Source of the DNA: Firm-04 sp964463355
GTDB taxonomy: Bacteria; Bacillota; Clostridia; Oscillospirales; Ruminococcaceae
Assembly (NCBI GenBank): GCA_964463355.1
Contig: CAYXBP010000013.1
Location: forward strand, 1-49,230
Length of the DNA stretch: 49,230 bases
Reading direction: 5' to 3'
Under the pieces are notes generated by a model, which worked only from the letters and a program-made list of their open reading frames with translations, did not search any database and was not told where the DNA came from. The position numbers and the translations under genes were made by a program. The stretch's first letter is position 1. Each line of letters opens with the position of its first letter. Below, one piece after another: positions 9,581 through 18,391 of this stretch.

Positions 9581-10891
9581 ATGCGGATTTTCGCCCTTTG
9601 CCCCGAATTGTTCGGGCTGCTTTCGCGTATTCTTACCCTGCTTCCGATATGGGTTACTGTCATGTGTTTTGCTTCTCCCCATAACACCTCGCCCCTGCGA
9701 TGGTGTTGGTTGCTGCTACTTTGTGGTTTTCTGCCGGCACTTGTGGGAAGATTTACAAGAATCGGGCAAAACCGCGCCGTGCGTGCGATATTTGCCTGCC
9801 TTTGCTGCCTGGGATGTATATTTGCCACTTATCGGGGGATCGGTAATGTGGCGGCGGTATTGCTTGCTGTGGTTACTGCGAGTTTCGGCAGCCGCTCATC
9901 ACAAAAAGAATCTGAGACACTATTTGATCACACCATTTTTGTGGGATACCTCACGCTGGAAACATTGTCCCTGATTTTGCTGGGTGTGGTGGAGATCAAC
10001 ATTTCTATGCCCCTTGCCATTGGCTTAACAGCTTATCAGAGCGTGGTGTTTTTCCTGCTCTGTAACCGTTATCATCTGCTGCGATTGGTGAATCGCCGAT
10101 GTGACGGTGGAATGGCGGTACCCACTGAGATTCTGCGCAGTAACCGCCGAATGGTGCTTGGCATCGTTTTTTGGTGTGCGGTTGTTTTTTTGCTGAGCAA
10201 ACCCATTGTTTCCCTGTTAAGGCTTTTGTTGAATGGTGGCATTGCAATGCTTGGGCTGGTGGGAAAAAGTATCATCTCATTGATCAGTGCTATGGGCGGC
10301 AGTGCCCCTGCGGCATCTTCAGGCAGTACCGAAGATGCTGCACCTGCGCCTACACCTGTTGCAGGCGGTAATCCGTTGTGGTCGTTGTTGTATCTGTTGA
10401 TCATTCCCATGGTGATGCTGCTTTGGCACTTTATGCTGCGTGATTCTTTGCGTGATCTGGTGGAAGGTTTGCGGCAGCGTATGGGGCGTGCGCAGGTGCG
10501 CAGTCAAGATGTGCAAATCAGTGCCCAAAGCGAGTATGAAGATATCGAAACCATTTGTGGCATGGAAGATCGTGTGGATCAAGCGACACTGCGCAACTGG
10601 AAGAAAGCCTGCCGACGGTGGAGAAAAATGCCTGATTCTGAGCAAAAGCTGCGAGAGGGCTATCGTCTTGCGATTTGCGCTCCTGCTTGGGGTGCGGCAC
10701 AGCCACTGCCCTCGGAAACGCCACGTGAAATCTCACAAAGAGGTGAACGTGTGCTGCCATCCCATACGCAGGAGCAGTTGGAGCAGTTTACCGCAGCATA
10801 TCAACAGATTTGTTACGGCGGTGATGCGCTCTCGCCGCATACATTGCAAGCATTGGCGCAATTGCTGACCGATGTCAGCGATCAAAATTAG
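9581..10891 (+). CDS. Hypothetical multi-pass membrane protein
   Basis: 436 residues, not recognised as a named family. Roughly eight or nine hydrophobic helices occupy residues 1-300, with a Ser/Ala/Pro-rich linker (AAPAPTPV) near residue 255. A soluble, strongly charged C-terminal part (about 290-436) follows the last helix; its ATLRNWKKACRRWRK and QLEQFTAAYQQICYGG segments recall the cytosolic tail of DUF4129-type proteins that accompany membrane transglutaminases. That resemblance is by eye only. AGAGGTG precedes the ATG and a good promoter lies just upstream. The GH3 gene starts 18 bases after its stop, so the two are probably cotranscribed, but no functional link to glycosidases is evident. 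Confidence 0.75.
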   Translation: MRIFALCPELFGLLSRILTLLPIWVTVMCFASPHNTSPLRWCWLLLLCGFLPALVGRFTRIGQNRAVRAIFACLCCLGCIFATYRGIGNVAAVLLAVVTASFGSRSSQKESETLFDHTIFVGYLTLETLSLILLGVVEINISMPLAIGLTAYQSVVFFLLCNRYHLLRLVNRRCDGGMAVPTEILRSNRRMVLGIVFWCAVVFLLSKPIVSLLRLLLNGGIAMLGLVGKSIISLISAMGGSAPAASSGSTEDAAPAPTPVAGGNPLWSLLYLLIIPMVMLLWHFMLRDSLRDLVEGLRQRMGRAQVRSQDVQISAQSEYEDIETICGMEDRVDQATLRNWKKACRRWRKMPDSEQKLREGYRLAICAPAWGAAQPLPSETPREISQRGERVLPSHTQEQLEQFTAAYQQICYGGDALSPHTLQALAQLLTDVSDQN

Positions 10892-10909
10892 TACTACAGG
10901 AGGTTTGCC

Positions 10910-13198
10910 GTGCCGATTTCTCATGATGCAACACAACTTACTCCAGCCCAGCAGATTCGACTGGTGGGAGGAGGTTCCTTTTTTGGCTCTGCTCGTATTC
11001 CAGAAGCGGATATTCCACGCCTGCAATTGCTGGATGGCGGCACAGGCATGAATTTTGAACAGCTGTTCGGCGATTTTTTAAGCGATGCAGGTTACGGTGG
11101 CATTGGCGGTGATGCCTTGCGTGCCGTTTTGGCAAATTTTTATACACCAGAAAAACTGTCGGACGATGCATCCAAGGCACTGTACCATTGGATTTTTGCT
11201 CGTTTGCAGGAACGGTTTCCTGCTATGACACCACCTGGATGCTATCCACCTGGCATTTTGTTGGGTGCAACATGGTCGCCTGAGGTGGTAGGCGTGATCG
11301 GCGAGGCATTGGGCATTGAGGCACGCGCTTATGGCGTAAATGTGCTATTGGGTACACCAAATGTTAATCTGCATCGTGATGTGCGCAATGGCCGCTTGTT
11401 TGAAGGCTATTCGGAGGATCCCTGTTTGGTTTCCGTGTTGGCTCCAGAGCTGGTTAAGGGTGTACAGAAATACGGTGTTGCGGCAAATGTTAAACATTTT
11501 GCTGCCAATAATCAGGAAACCAACCGGTTGGGCATGAACGAAACCATCTCTGAGCGTGCCTTGCAAGAGTTGTATTATCCTGCTTTTCACGCTTGTGTAG
11601 ATGCAGGGGTCGCAACCGTCATGAGTGCTTATAATTGCATTAATGGAGTGCCTTGTACCGAGAACCGTGAACTGCTCACCGATATGCTGCGTGACCAGTG
11701 GGGATATCAGGGTGCTGTGATTTCGGATTGGGGTGCAGTATATCATCCAGTGGCGGCAATTCATGCAGGCAATGATCTGCAAATGCCCGGGCCTGTTTCT
11801 CCTGATGCATTGACTGAAGCTTACGAAAATGGCAGTTTGAATCCGAAAGAACTAGCACTTTCCGCACAGCGTATGTTAGACCTTGTGCGGCAGTATGCAA
11901 GACCAGCCCATGGTGAAATCTCTGTGGCAGAAACCGACGCAGCTGCATATCAGGCTGCGGCAGAGGGCATTGTTATGCTGAAAAATAATGGCTGCTGTCC
12001 GTTGCCCACCAATGCAAGCATCGCCCTATACGGCGAAAAAGTGCCCCAGCTTCTGACTTGTGGCGAGGGCAGCGCTGGTATTCACACCACCCGAAATATT
12101 GCGTTGGATGATGCACTTTCTGCACGGTTTGCGTCAGTTGTTCTGCGTGATTTGTCAGTGGCGAATACCCTTGTGTACGTGTATGATCTTTCAGGGCAGG
12201 AAGGCAATGATCGCAAAACCATTGGGGTGCGTGATGCAGTTGCTTTGCAGTGGCAAACACTGCTTGCTGCCGCCGAAGCAAAGAGGATGCGAAAGATTCT
12301 GCTGCTGAACGTGGCTGCACCTGTTGCATTGGGTGAATGGGCACAGCGGTTTGATGGAATCTTTTGCGTGTGGCTGCCTGGTATGCAGGGTGCAAATGCA
12401 ATCGCGGATATTTTAGCAGGTAAGGTGAATCCCAGTGGTAGATTGCCTCTTTCGTGGCCAGCCTGTATGGAGCATATGCCCACATATCTGAATTTTCCTG
12501 GTGATGGAATGCAGGTTTGTTATGGTGAAGGTATTTTTGTAGGTTATCGTGGATACGACAAGTGCGGTATCGTGCCGCAATACCCCTTTGGATATGGTCT
12601 TTCCTACAGCGAGTTTTCGGTAGAAAGCATCATCCCTGACCGTGATCGCTTTACTGACGGTTTGCAGGTATCGGTGACAGTGCGCAATATCAGCGAAATC
12701 AGCGGCAAAACTGTGTTGCAGCTGTATATCTCTGACCCATATAGTACGCTCACAAAACCCGTTCGTGAGTTAAAAGCCTTCCGCAAGCTACTGTTGCATG
12801 CAGGGGAGGCACATACCGTTTCCTTTTGGCTTACTGCTAAGGATTTTGCAAGCTATGATCCGAATTTGCATACATGGATTACGGAAGAAGGCAGCTATCA
12901 GATTGCAGTTGGATTCTCTTCCTATGAGATGCAGGCAAGCTGTACGGTGTATGCCGATGTCACTTCGCCTTACACCTATGGTGCGAATAGTACGGTAAAA
13001 ACGGTGATGGAGAACGAAGCGTTACAGGATCTTTGCAGGGCTTTTTTTGAGAAGCGGCAGATGCCATGGTCTGCAATGCGTAACTCCTATGAATATACCG
13101 CACAGGATACTATTTCCAAAATCATTTGCGATTGCGGATGCACGGATGCGCAGGCGGAGGAGCTTTACAGGCAAATGGCACAGATTCCAAAACCGTAA
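10910..13198 (+). CDS. GH3 family beta-glucosidase-like hydrolase
   Basis: 762 residues starting with GTG behind a perfect AGGAGG (10898-10903). The (beta/alpha)8 domain carries KHFAANNQE and the SDW motif, with Asp273 as the catalytic nucleophile. The alpha/beta sandwich domain follows (VMLKNNGCCPLP), then a fibronectin III-like C-terminal domain with GYGLSYSEF at its start. Without a signal peptide it should be cytoplasmic and cleave imported cello- or xylo-oligosaccharides; family members include beta-glucosidases and beta-xylosidases, and specificity cannot be told here. It complements the extracellular GH48 cellulase located earlier in the window. Confidence 0.93.
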   Translation: MPISHDATQLTPAQQIRLVGGGSFFGSARIPEADIPRLQLLDGGTGMNFEQLFGDFLSDAGYGGIGGDALRAVLANFYTPEKLSDDASKALYHWIFARLQERFPAMTPPGCYPPGILLGATWSPEVVGVIGEALGIEARAYGVNVLLGTPNVNLHRDVRNGRLFEGYSEDPCLVSVLAPELVKGVQKYGVAANVKHFAANNQETNRLGMNETISERALQELYYPAFHACVDAGVATVMSAYNCINGVPCTENRELLTDMLRDQWGYQGAVISDWGAVYHPVAAIHAGNDLQMPGPVSPDALTEAYENGSLNPKELALSAQRMLDLVRQYARPAHGEISVAETDAAAYQAAAEGIVMLKNNGCCPLPTNASIALYGEKVPQLLTCGEGSAGIHTTRNIALDDALSARFASVVLRDLSVANTLVYVYDLSGQEGNDRKTIGVRDAVALQWQTLLAAAEAKRMRKILLLNVAAPVALGEWAQRFDGIFCVWLPGMQGANAIADILAGKVNPSGRLPLSWPACMEHMPTYLNFPGDGMQVCYGEGIFVGYRGYDKCGIVPQYPFGYGLSYSEFSVESIIPDRDRFTDGLQVSVTVRNISEISGKTVLQLYISDPYSTLTKPVRELKAFRKLLLHAGEAHTVSFWLTAKDFASYDPNLHTWITEEGSYQIAVGFSSYEMQASCTVYADVTSPYTYGANSTVKTVMENEALQDLCRAFFEKRQMPWSAMRNSYEYTAQDTISKIICDCGCTDAQAEELYRQMAQIPKP

Positions 13199-13347
13199 GA
13201 TAAAAAGCAATGCCACAGAAAGCTGCTTGAGATTCTATGCGATGCTACCGAACGCAGCACAAAAAGATTCTTTTGCGCATATGCTGTTAGTGCAAGCCAT
13301 AGATTCGCATCATGGCTTGTAATCTTAACAGAAATGAGTGAGCTTTT

Positions 13348-14004
13348 ATGATCATTGATGCCGGCATGAGTCGAAGCTGCTGTGGGGCGTGTAGTTATCC
13401 GACAAGTACTGCCTGCCCCACTACGGGGACTTATCCCACCGCAGGGACTTATCCTGCCACGGGTACCTTCCCCATGGCGACCAGTTATCCAGCCGCATAT
13501 CCTGTGGGCTATGGATGTGGCTGTTGCTCTTCCCTGATTCCACCGTGCCCTACGACACCAGTCACCTCCACAATCAGTGCTATCAGCCACCAGCAGAACA
13601 CCGCAGTTGCATCGTTGGCAGTGGGTGATTCAGTTCCTTTTGATAGCACAGGGCGCGCCATCGGTACGGATATCGGCTATAACAGCACCAACAATGCATT
13701 TGTCATCAATACCCCTGGTACCTATTTCTTTACATGGGATGTACTGGTACAGGCAACCGAAACAGCTGGTGATGTTCTGCTGCGATTGCAAACATTGGAC
13801 GGTATGAACAGTCTTGCACTTTCGGGCGCAAATGAGGTATCAACAGAAGCTGGAAGCGATGTTAGCGGAAGCACAATTGCAACCTTGCCTGCTGGTGCCA
13901 ATGTGGTGCTGGTTAATGCGGGTGCTGCACCCATTACACTGCCCGAGGCAGGTACCGCGCCGCAGGCATTTGTTGCTAGTATGACTGTGGTTCGTATCGC
14001 GTAA
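13348..14004 (+). CDS. Cys-rich, YP-repeat protein with BclA-like C-terminal domain
   Basis: 218 residues in two parts. Residues 1-75 are low complexity: two Cys clusters (SCCGACS and GCGCCSS) flank tandem Tyr-Pro units (TYPTAG, TYPATG, TFPMAT, SYPAAYP). Residues about 76-218 form a beta-rich domain with VGDSVPF, a central NTPGTYFFTWDV and a C-terminal strand pattern (FVASMTVVRIA), resembling the trimeric C1q/TNF-like C-terminal domain of exosporium protein BclA. There is no signal peptide. Such proteins coat spores or form surface filaments in Bacillus; the role in this organism is unknown. The preceding 149 bases contain a possible hairpin (AAGCCAT/ATGGCTT, near 13297-13319) that may terminate the GH3 operon. 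The ribosome site is weak. Confidence 0.75.
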   Translation: MIIDAGMSRSCCGACSYPTSTACPTTGTYPTAGTYPATGTFPMATSYPAAYPVGYGCGCCSSLIPPCPTTPVTSTISAISHQQNTAVASLAVGDSVPFDSTGRAIGTDIGYNSTNNAFVINTPGTYFFTWDVLVQATETAGDVLLRLQTLDGMNSLALSGANEVSTEAGSDVSGSTIATLPAGANVVLVNAGAAPITLPEAGTAPQAFVASMTVVRIA

Positions 14005-14014
14005 TACTATTTTG

Positions 14015-14160
14015 ACACAGCAGGGCTGTGCGGTGGGCAAATGGCTTGCCGCAGAATGCCTGCTGTGTGATAACGTCATGGATCGCTTCGCACAGAGCAG
14101 GTGCATCGTTAAGCCGTTGGGATGCTTTGTGCGGGGTTGCCCATGATACTTTACATCATG
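14015..14160 (+). promoter_or_regulatory. Nested-hairpin leader ahead of the sodium symporter gene
   Basis: Hairpin 1 pairs ACACAGCAGG (14015-14024) with CCTGCTGTGT (14059-14068), with inner TGC/GCA and GGCAA/TTGCC. Hairpin 2 pairs CATGG (14077-14081) with CCATG (14141-14145), CGCACA with TGTGCG and GCATC with GATGC. A third palindrome, CATGAT (14142-14147) with ATCATG (14155-14160), overlaps the closing strand of hairpin 2, so the two are mutually exclusive. It ends just before the GAAAGG ribosome site. This is a candidate attenuator or riboswitch of no class I recognise. Confidence 0.5.
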
Positions 14161-14176
14161 AAAGGTTGTTAATTAT

Positions 14177-15520
14177 ATGCAGGAAACGAAAAAAAGCAGC
14201 TTCAGTTCCAAAATTGGATTTGTACTGGCAGCGGCAGGTTCTGCTGTGGGGTTAGGTAATTTGTGGCGTTTTCCGTATTTGGCAGCGCAGTATGGCGGTG
14301 GAATTTTTCTGCTGGTGTATCTGCTGCTTGCCGTAACTTTTGGCTTTGCATTGATGGTCACGGAGATCGCACTGGGTCGAAAAACTGGAAAAAGTGTCAT
14401 TGGTGCGTACAAGCAGCTCCACCCGAAGTTCGGATGGCTAGGTTGGGTTTCGGCGATTGTGCCGTTGATTATATTTCCGTACTATTGTGTTATCGGTGGC
14501 TGGGTGCTGAAATATCTGATGGTGTATCTAATCGGGCAGGAGTCTGCCGCAGCAGATAACGGCAGCTTTTTCAGCATATTTATCGGCAATTATGGCGAAC
14601 CGATGCTGTTTACCTTTATCTACATGGCACTTACTGCTGTTGTGGTGATGATGGGCGTAGAAAAGGGCATCGAAAAAGTCAGTAAGGTGATGATGCCCAT
14701 TTTGCTGTTGATCTCTATCTTTATTGCTGGCTATGTACTGACCATGGATGGCGCAATGGATGGTTTGATTTACTATATTAAGCCTGATTTTTCCAAATTC
14801 TCTATTAAAACTGTGGTTGCCGCCATGGGACAGCTGTTCTATTCCATGTCGTTGGCGATGGGCATTTTGTTTACATACGGCTCGTATATGCGCAAGGAGG
14901 ACAATATTGAAAGCGCGGTGCGTCATATTGAGCTGTTCGATACGGGTGTTGCATTTCTTGCTGGTGTCATGATCATTCCAGCAGTGTTTGCATTTTCTGG
15001 CGGTGATGAATCCGCATTGGGTACAGGCCCCAGCCTGATGTTTATCACTTTGCCAAATGTTTTTGCGTCTATGGCATGGGGTAGAGGCATCGGCATTGTT
15101 TTCTTTGTGCTGGTAACATTGGCGGCACTGACATCCTCCATTTCACTTATGGAAACATTGGTTTCGGTTTTGTGTGAACGTACCAGGCTAAAGCGGATTC
15201 CTGCCTGCCTGATCGTCTTTGTGGTATCCTTTGCGCTGGCGATGCTTTCGGTGCTGGGTTACAGCACATGGTCAGATTTTACCATTCTGGGCAGGCAGCT
15301 TCTGGATTTCTTTGATTTTATCAGTAATAATATGATTATGCCCGTGGTGGCACTTTGCACTAGTATCTTAGTGGGATATATTCTTGGAACCAAAACCGTA
15401 GAGGAGGAAGTGGAGCTAAGTCATAAGTTCAAGGCAAAAAAGCTTTATTGCGTGGTGATCCGCTATGTTGCACCTGTGGTTTTGCTGATGATTTTTGCTT
15501 CACCTTTGTTGGGTATCTGA
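14177..15520 (+). CDS. Sodium-dependent transporter of the NSS (SNF) family
   Basis: 447 residues and about 11 membrane helices. The first helix has the family hallmark AAAGSAVGLGNLWRFPY, with the unwound Na+/substrate site, and GGGIFLLVYL follows in the second. Bacterial NSS members (LeuT, MhsT, TnaT) import amino acids using sodium; prokaryotic 11-helix forms are common. The substrate cannot be predicted from sequence by eye. It stands alone between a structured leader and a strong terminator. The ribosome site GAAAGG is about 12 bases from the ATG, somewhat distant. Confidence 0.92.
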   Translation: MQETKKSSFSSKIGFVLAAAGSAVGLGNLWRFPYLAAQYGGGIFLLVYLLLAVTFGFALMVTEIALGRKTGKSVIGAYKQLHPKFGWLGWVSAIVPLIIFPYYCVIGGWVLKYLMVYLIGQESAAADNGSFFSIFIGNYGEPMLFTFIYMALTAVVVMMGVEKGIEKVSKVMMPILLLISIFIAGYVLTMDGAMDGLIYYIKPDFSKFSIKTVVAAMGQLFYSMSLAMGILFTYGSYMRKEDNIESAVRHIELFDTGVAFLAGVMIIPAVFAFSGGDESALGTGPSLMFITLPNVFASMAWGRGIGIVFFVLVTLAALTSSISLMETLVSVLCERTRLKRIPACLIVFVVSFALAMLSVLGYSTWSDFTILGRQLLDFFDFISNNMIMPVVALCTSILVGYILGTKTVEEEVELSHKFKAKKLYCVVIRYVAPVVLLMIFASPLLGI

Positions 15521-15538
15521 TTGGTAAATACGTAGCCC

Positions 15539-15574
15539 AAAGGCTCCCGATTCTGCTTCGGGAGCCTTTGTTTG
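15539..15574 (+). terminator. Terminator of the NSS transporter gene
   Basis: A perfect 12-bp stem AAAGGCTCCCGA/TCGGGAGCCTTT with a seven-base loop, followed by GTTTG. Bases 15575-15720, part of the 339-base gap before feoA, show no gene. Confidence 0.9.
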
Positions 15575-15720
15575 TCGAAAAGGATAGCATTCAGGCTTCG
15601 TGCAAGCTTTTGTGCAAGAGATGCCAGTGATTTACAACTTGATGACTTTACGACATTGAAACTTTCATTATCAAATCGTTGCTTGCTGGGTTCTTGTCTG
15701 AAATCTGCATAAAAGCATAT

Positions 15721-15737
15721 GTTAGCATAAACTAACC
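15721..15737 (+). promoter_or_regulatory. Candidate upstream operator of the feo operon
   Basis: GTTAGCATAAACTAACC contains the inverted repeat GTTAG-N6-CTAAC, about 45 bases ahead of the feoA -35 box. The same GTTAGCATA core recurs between feoA and feoB. Regulator not known. Confidence 0.4.
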
Positions 15738-15782
15738 ACTTGTGTAAAACTCCAAAATGTGCTTCTTTTGCCCTGTTTCCCC

Positions 15783-15811
15783 TTGACAAATTCATAGAAA
15801 GGTTGTATCAT
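15783..15811 (+). promoter_or_regulatory. Promoter of the feoAB operon
   Basis: TTGACA (15783-15788), a 17-base spacer and TATCAT (15806-15811), about 49 bases before feoA. Confidence 0.85.
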
Positions 15812-15815
15812 ACAG

Positions 15816-15834
15816 TTTGGTAAGGCTAACTTGG
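15816..15834 (+). promoter_or_regulatory. DtxR/IdeR-like operator overlapping the feoA transcription start
   Basis: TTTGGTAAGGCTAACTTGG matches the DtxR/IdeR 19-mer palindrome (TTAGGTTAGCCTAACCTAA) at 13 of 19 positions by my alignment. It sits right after the -10 box, where binding of an Fe-loaded repressor would block transcription. Confidence 0.45.
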
Positions 15835-15859
15835 TATTGCGTGAAAAGGAGAATATCCT

Positions 15860-16081
15860 ATGAAAACCCTCAAAGATGCAAAAATTGGCTCGACGGTGCG
15901 CGTGGTAAAGCTGCACGGTGAAGGCGCATTGCGCCGCCGTATCATGGATATGGGCATTACCCGTCATACTGAGATCTACATTCGCAAAGCCGCACCACTT
16001 GGCGACCCTATCGAGGTGCAGGTGCGTGGCTACGAGCTTTCTCTGCGCAAAGCAGACGCAGAAATGGTAGAGGTGGAGTGA
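15860..16081 (+). CDS. feoA: Ferrous iron transport protein A (FeoA)
   Basis: 73 residues forming the SH3-like FeoA fold: TLKDAKIGSTVRVVKL opens the barrel, GALRRRIMDMGIT is the conserved helix, and GDPIEVQVRGYELSLRK ends it, as in family members of 70-80 residues. It is a small cytosolic partner that supports Fe2+ uptake by FeoB, whose gene starts 75 bases downstream. AAGGAG precedes the ATG by eight bases. The promoter and a DtxR-like operator just upstream suggest derepression under iron limitation. The 75-base gap to feoB holds a second copy of the GTTAGCATA element. Confidence 0.95.
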   Translation: MKTLKDAKIGSTVRVVKLHGEGALRRRIMDMGITRHTEIYIRKAAPLGDPIEVQVRGYELSLRKADAEMVEVE

Positions 16082-16109
16082 TTGCTCCTCCTTTGCTTTT
16101 TGATATGCA

Positions 16110-16126
16110 GTTAGCATAGAGTAATT
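16110..16126 (+). promoter_or_regulatory. Second copy of the feo-region element
   Basis: GTTAGCATAGAGTAATT shares the first nine bases, and TAA further on, with the element at 15721. It lies between feoA and feoB. It could be a second operator site or coincidence. Confidence 0.25.
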
Positions 16127-16156
16127 CAAAAGATACAGGAGGGAGCAGGACATCGT

Positions 16157-18382
16157 ATGGACATACGAATTGCACTTGCGGGCAATCCAAATTGTGGTAA
16201 AACCACGCTGTTTAACGCCCTGACGGGTTCTAACCAGTATGTGGGCAACTGGCCTGGCGTTACGGTGGAGAAAAAAGAAGGCAAACTCAAAAAGCAGGAG
16301 GGCATCATCGTTACTGATCTGCCGGGTATTTATTCGCTTTCGCCCTATACTCCTGAGGAGATTGTTGCGCGAAGTTATCTGGTGGAGGAACGCCCCGATG
16401 CCATTCTGAATATCGTGGATGGTACTAATCTGGAGCGCAATCTGTATCTTACTACGCAGCTTATGGAGCTTGGTATCCCCGTGGTTATTGCCATTAATAT
16501 GATGGATGTGGTGCGCAAAAACGGCGATGAGATCGACATTGAAAGGCTTTCCAAGGGAATCGGCTGCAAAATCATTGAGATTTCCGCGCTGAGGGGCGAG
16601 CATATCATCGAGGCAGCAGAGCTTGCCATTGCAGCTGCAAAGGGCGGTACAGTTGTGCCGGGACATATCTTTTCGGGGACGGTGGAACACGCGCTGGCAC
16701 ATATTGAGGAAGCGGCGGTACATCATCTGCCAGAGGATAGACAGCGATGGTACGCGGTGAAGCTATTTGAGCGGGATTCTCGGGTAACGGAGAAAATGCA
16801 GCTGCCAGAAGCGACGCGTCAGCATATGGAATCAGATATTGCGGCAGTTGAAGCGGAACTGGATGACGATGCCGAAAGTATCATTACCAATGAGCGATAC
16901 CTGTTTATCGACCGCTTGATGCAGCGTTGCTACAAGCGCAAGAATGCAGGCAGGCTTTCTGTTTCTGACCGCATTGACCGTGTGGTGACCAATCGCTTTT
17001 TGGCTCTGCCGATTTTTGCATTGGTAATGTGGTTGGTATATACGCTTTCTATCGGCACAGTGGGCGATTGGACTGTGGGCTTTATGAATGACGGCCTGTT
17101 TGGCTCTTTTGCTGAGAATTACGGCGATACTTTTATGGCGAACTGGGTCAGCATACCTGAATTGTTTGATCGTTGGCTTTTGAATGCCGTAGGGGAACCG
17201 ATAATTGCACCGTGGCTGTATAGTTTGATTCAAGAGGGGATCATCGGCGGTGTTGGTGCGGTGCTTGGCTTTGTCCCCCAGATGATGATCTTGTTTTTGC
17301 TGCTTTCCATGCTGGAAGACTGCGGCTATATGTCTCGTGTGGCATTTATTATGGACAGGATCTTCCGAAAATTCGGACTTTCTGGCAAAAGCTTTATTCC
17401 ACTGCTGGTTGCAACGGGCTGCGGCGTTCCCGGTATCATGGCAAGTCGCACCATCGAGCAGGATCGCGACCGCAGAATGACCATTATGACCACGGCGTTT
17501 ATTCCCTGCGGTGCCAAAATGCCCATTGTCGGCATGATTACCGGTGCGCTGTTTGCCGATACATGGCAGGGCGGTGCATGGGTAGCGACAGCTTCGTATT
17601 TTCTGGGCATGGCGGCGGTGGTCATTTCAGGGCTGATTCTTAAGAAAACCAAGGTGTTTGCTGGTGATCCTGCGCCTTTTGTGATGGAGCTTCCTGCTTA
17701 TCATATGCCTGTGGCAAGCAACGTGCTGCGCGCTACATGGGAGCGTGGCTGGGACTTCATCAAGCGAGCAGGCACGGTGATTCTGGTTGCAAGCGTTGCC
17801 ATCTGGTTGCTGAACAGCTTTAGTTTTACGGGCGGTTTGCATTATATCACCGAGGGCGAAACGGATTCGATTTTGAATATCATCGGCAGTGCGTTTGCAT
17901 GGGTGTTTAAACCTCTGGGCTTTGGCTCATGGCAAATGGCGGTAGCCACAGTGCTGGGCTTGATGGCAAAAGAGGAAGTTGTTGGCGTATTCGGTGCGCT
18001 GGCATCTATGGCAAACAGTGGTGTTGCAGATGTTCTTGAAAGCGGCAGTTCTGAGCAGATGGCGTTCATCGGGCAGGAATTTTTCGGTGGAAGTGGGCTT
18101 GCTGGTTTTTCCTTTATGATGTTTAACCTGCTTTGTGCGCCCTGCTTTGCTGCGATGGGTGCCATCCGTCGCGAAATGAACAGTTCCAAGTGGACATGGG
18201 CGGCACTGGGCTGGATGACCGGATTCGCTTATGTAACCTCGCTGATTGTTTATCAGTTGGGGCGATTTTTCACGGGCGGAGGCTTCGGCTTCTGGACGGC
18301 GGTTGCATTGGGGCTGCTAGTGGCGTTGATTTATCTGGTGGTACGCAAAAATCCTTATCAGGATGGCAAACTGAAAAAATAA
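16157..18382 (+). CDS. feoB: Ferrous iron transporter B (FeoB)
   Basis: 741 residues. The N-terminal G domain has G1 GNPNCGKTT (residues 9-17), G3 DLPG (54-57) and G4 NMMD (114-117). A helical spacer follows to about residue 270, then some nine membrane helices with two Gate motifs: CGYMSRVAF and VATGCGVPG in the first, APCFAAMGA in the second. The cysteines of the gates are present. It sits in the plasma membrane and moves Fe2+ inward with GTP binding and hydrolysis. feoA precedes it and a Cys-rich FeoB partner follows within nine bases, so it is the central gene of a three-gene iron operon. Confidence 0.96.
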   Translation: MDIRIALAGNPNCGKTTLFNALTGSNQYVGNWPGVTVEKKEGKLKKQEGIIVTDLPGIYSLSPYTPEEIVARSYLVEERPDAILNIVDGTNLERNLYLTTQLMELGIPVVIAINMMDVVRKNGDEIDIERLSKGIGCKIIEISALRGEHIIEAAELAIAAAKGGTVVPGHIFSGTVEHALAHIEEAAVHHLPEDRQRWYAVKLFERDSRVTEKMQLPEATRQHMESDIAAVEAELDDDAESIITNERYLFIDRLMQRCYKRKNAGRLSVSDRIDRVVTNRFLALPIFALVMWLVYTLSIGTVGDWTVGFMNDGLFGSFAENYGDTFMANWVSIPELFDRWLLNAVGEPIIAPWLYSLIQEGIIGGVGAVLGFVPQMMILFLLLSMLEDCGYMSRVAFIMDRIFRKFGLSGKSFIPLLVATGCGVPGIMASRTIEQDRDRRMTIMTTAFIPCGAKMPIVGMITGALFADTWQGGAWVATASYFLGMAAVVISGLILKKTKVFAGDPAPFVMELPAYHMPVASNVLRATWERGWDFIKRAGTVILVASVAIWLLNSFSFTGGLHYITEGETDSILNIIGSAFAWVFKPLGFGSWQMAVATVLGLMAKEEVVGVFGALASMANSGVADVLESGSSEQMAFIGQEFFGGSGLAGFSFMMFNLLCAPCFAAMGAIRREMNSSKWTWAALGWMTGFAYVTSLIVYQLGRFFTGGGFGFWTAVALGLLVALIYLVVRKNPYQDGKLKK

Positions 18383-18391
18383 GGGGGCTGC

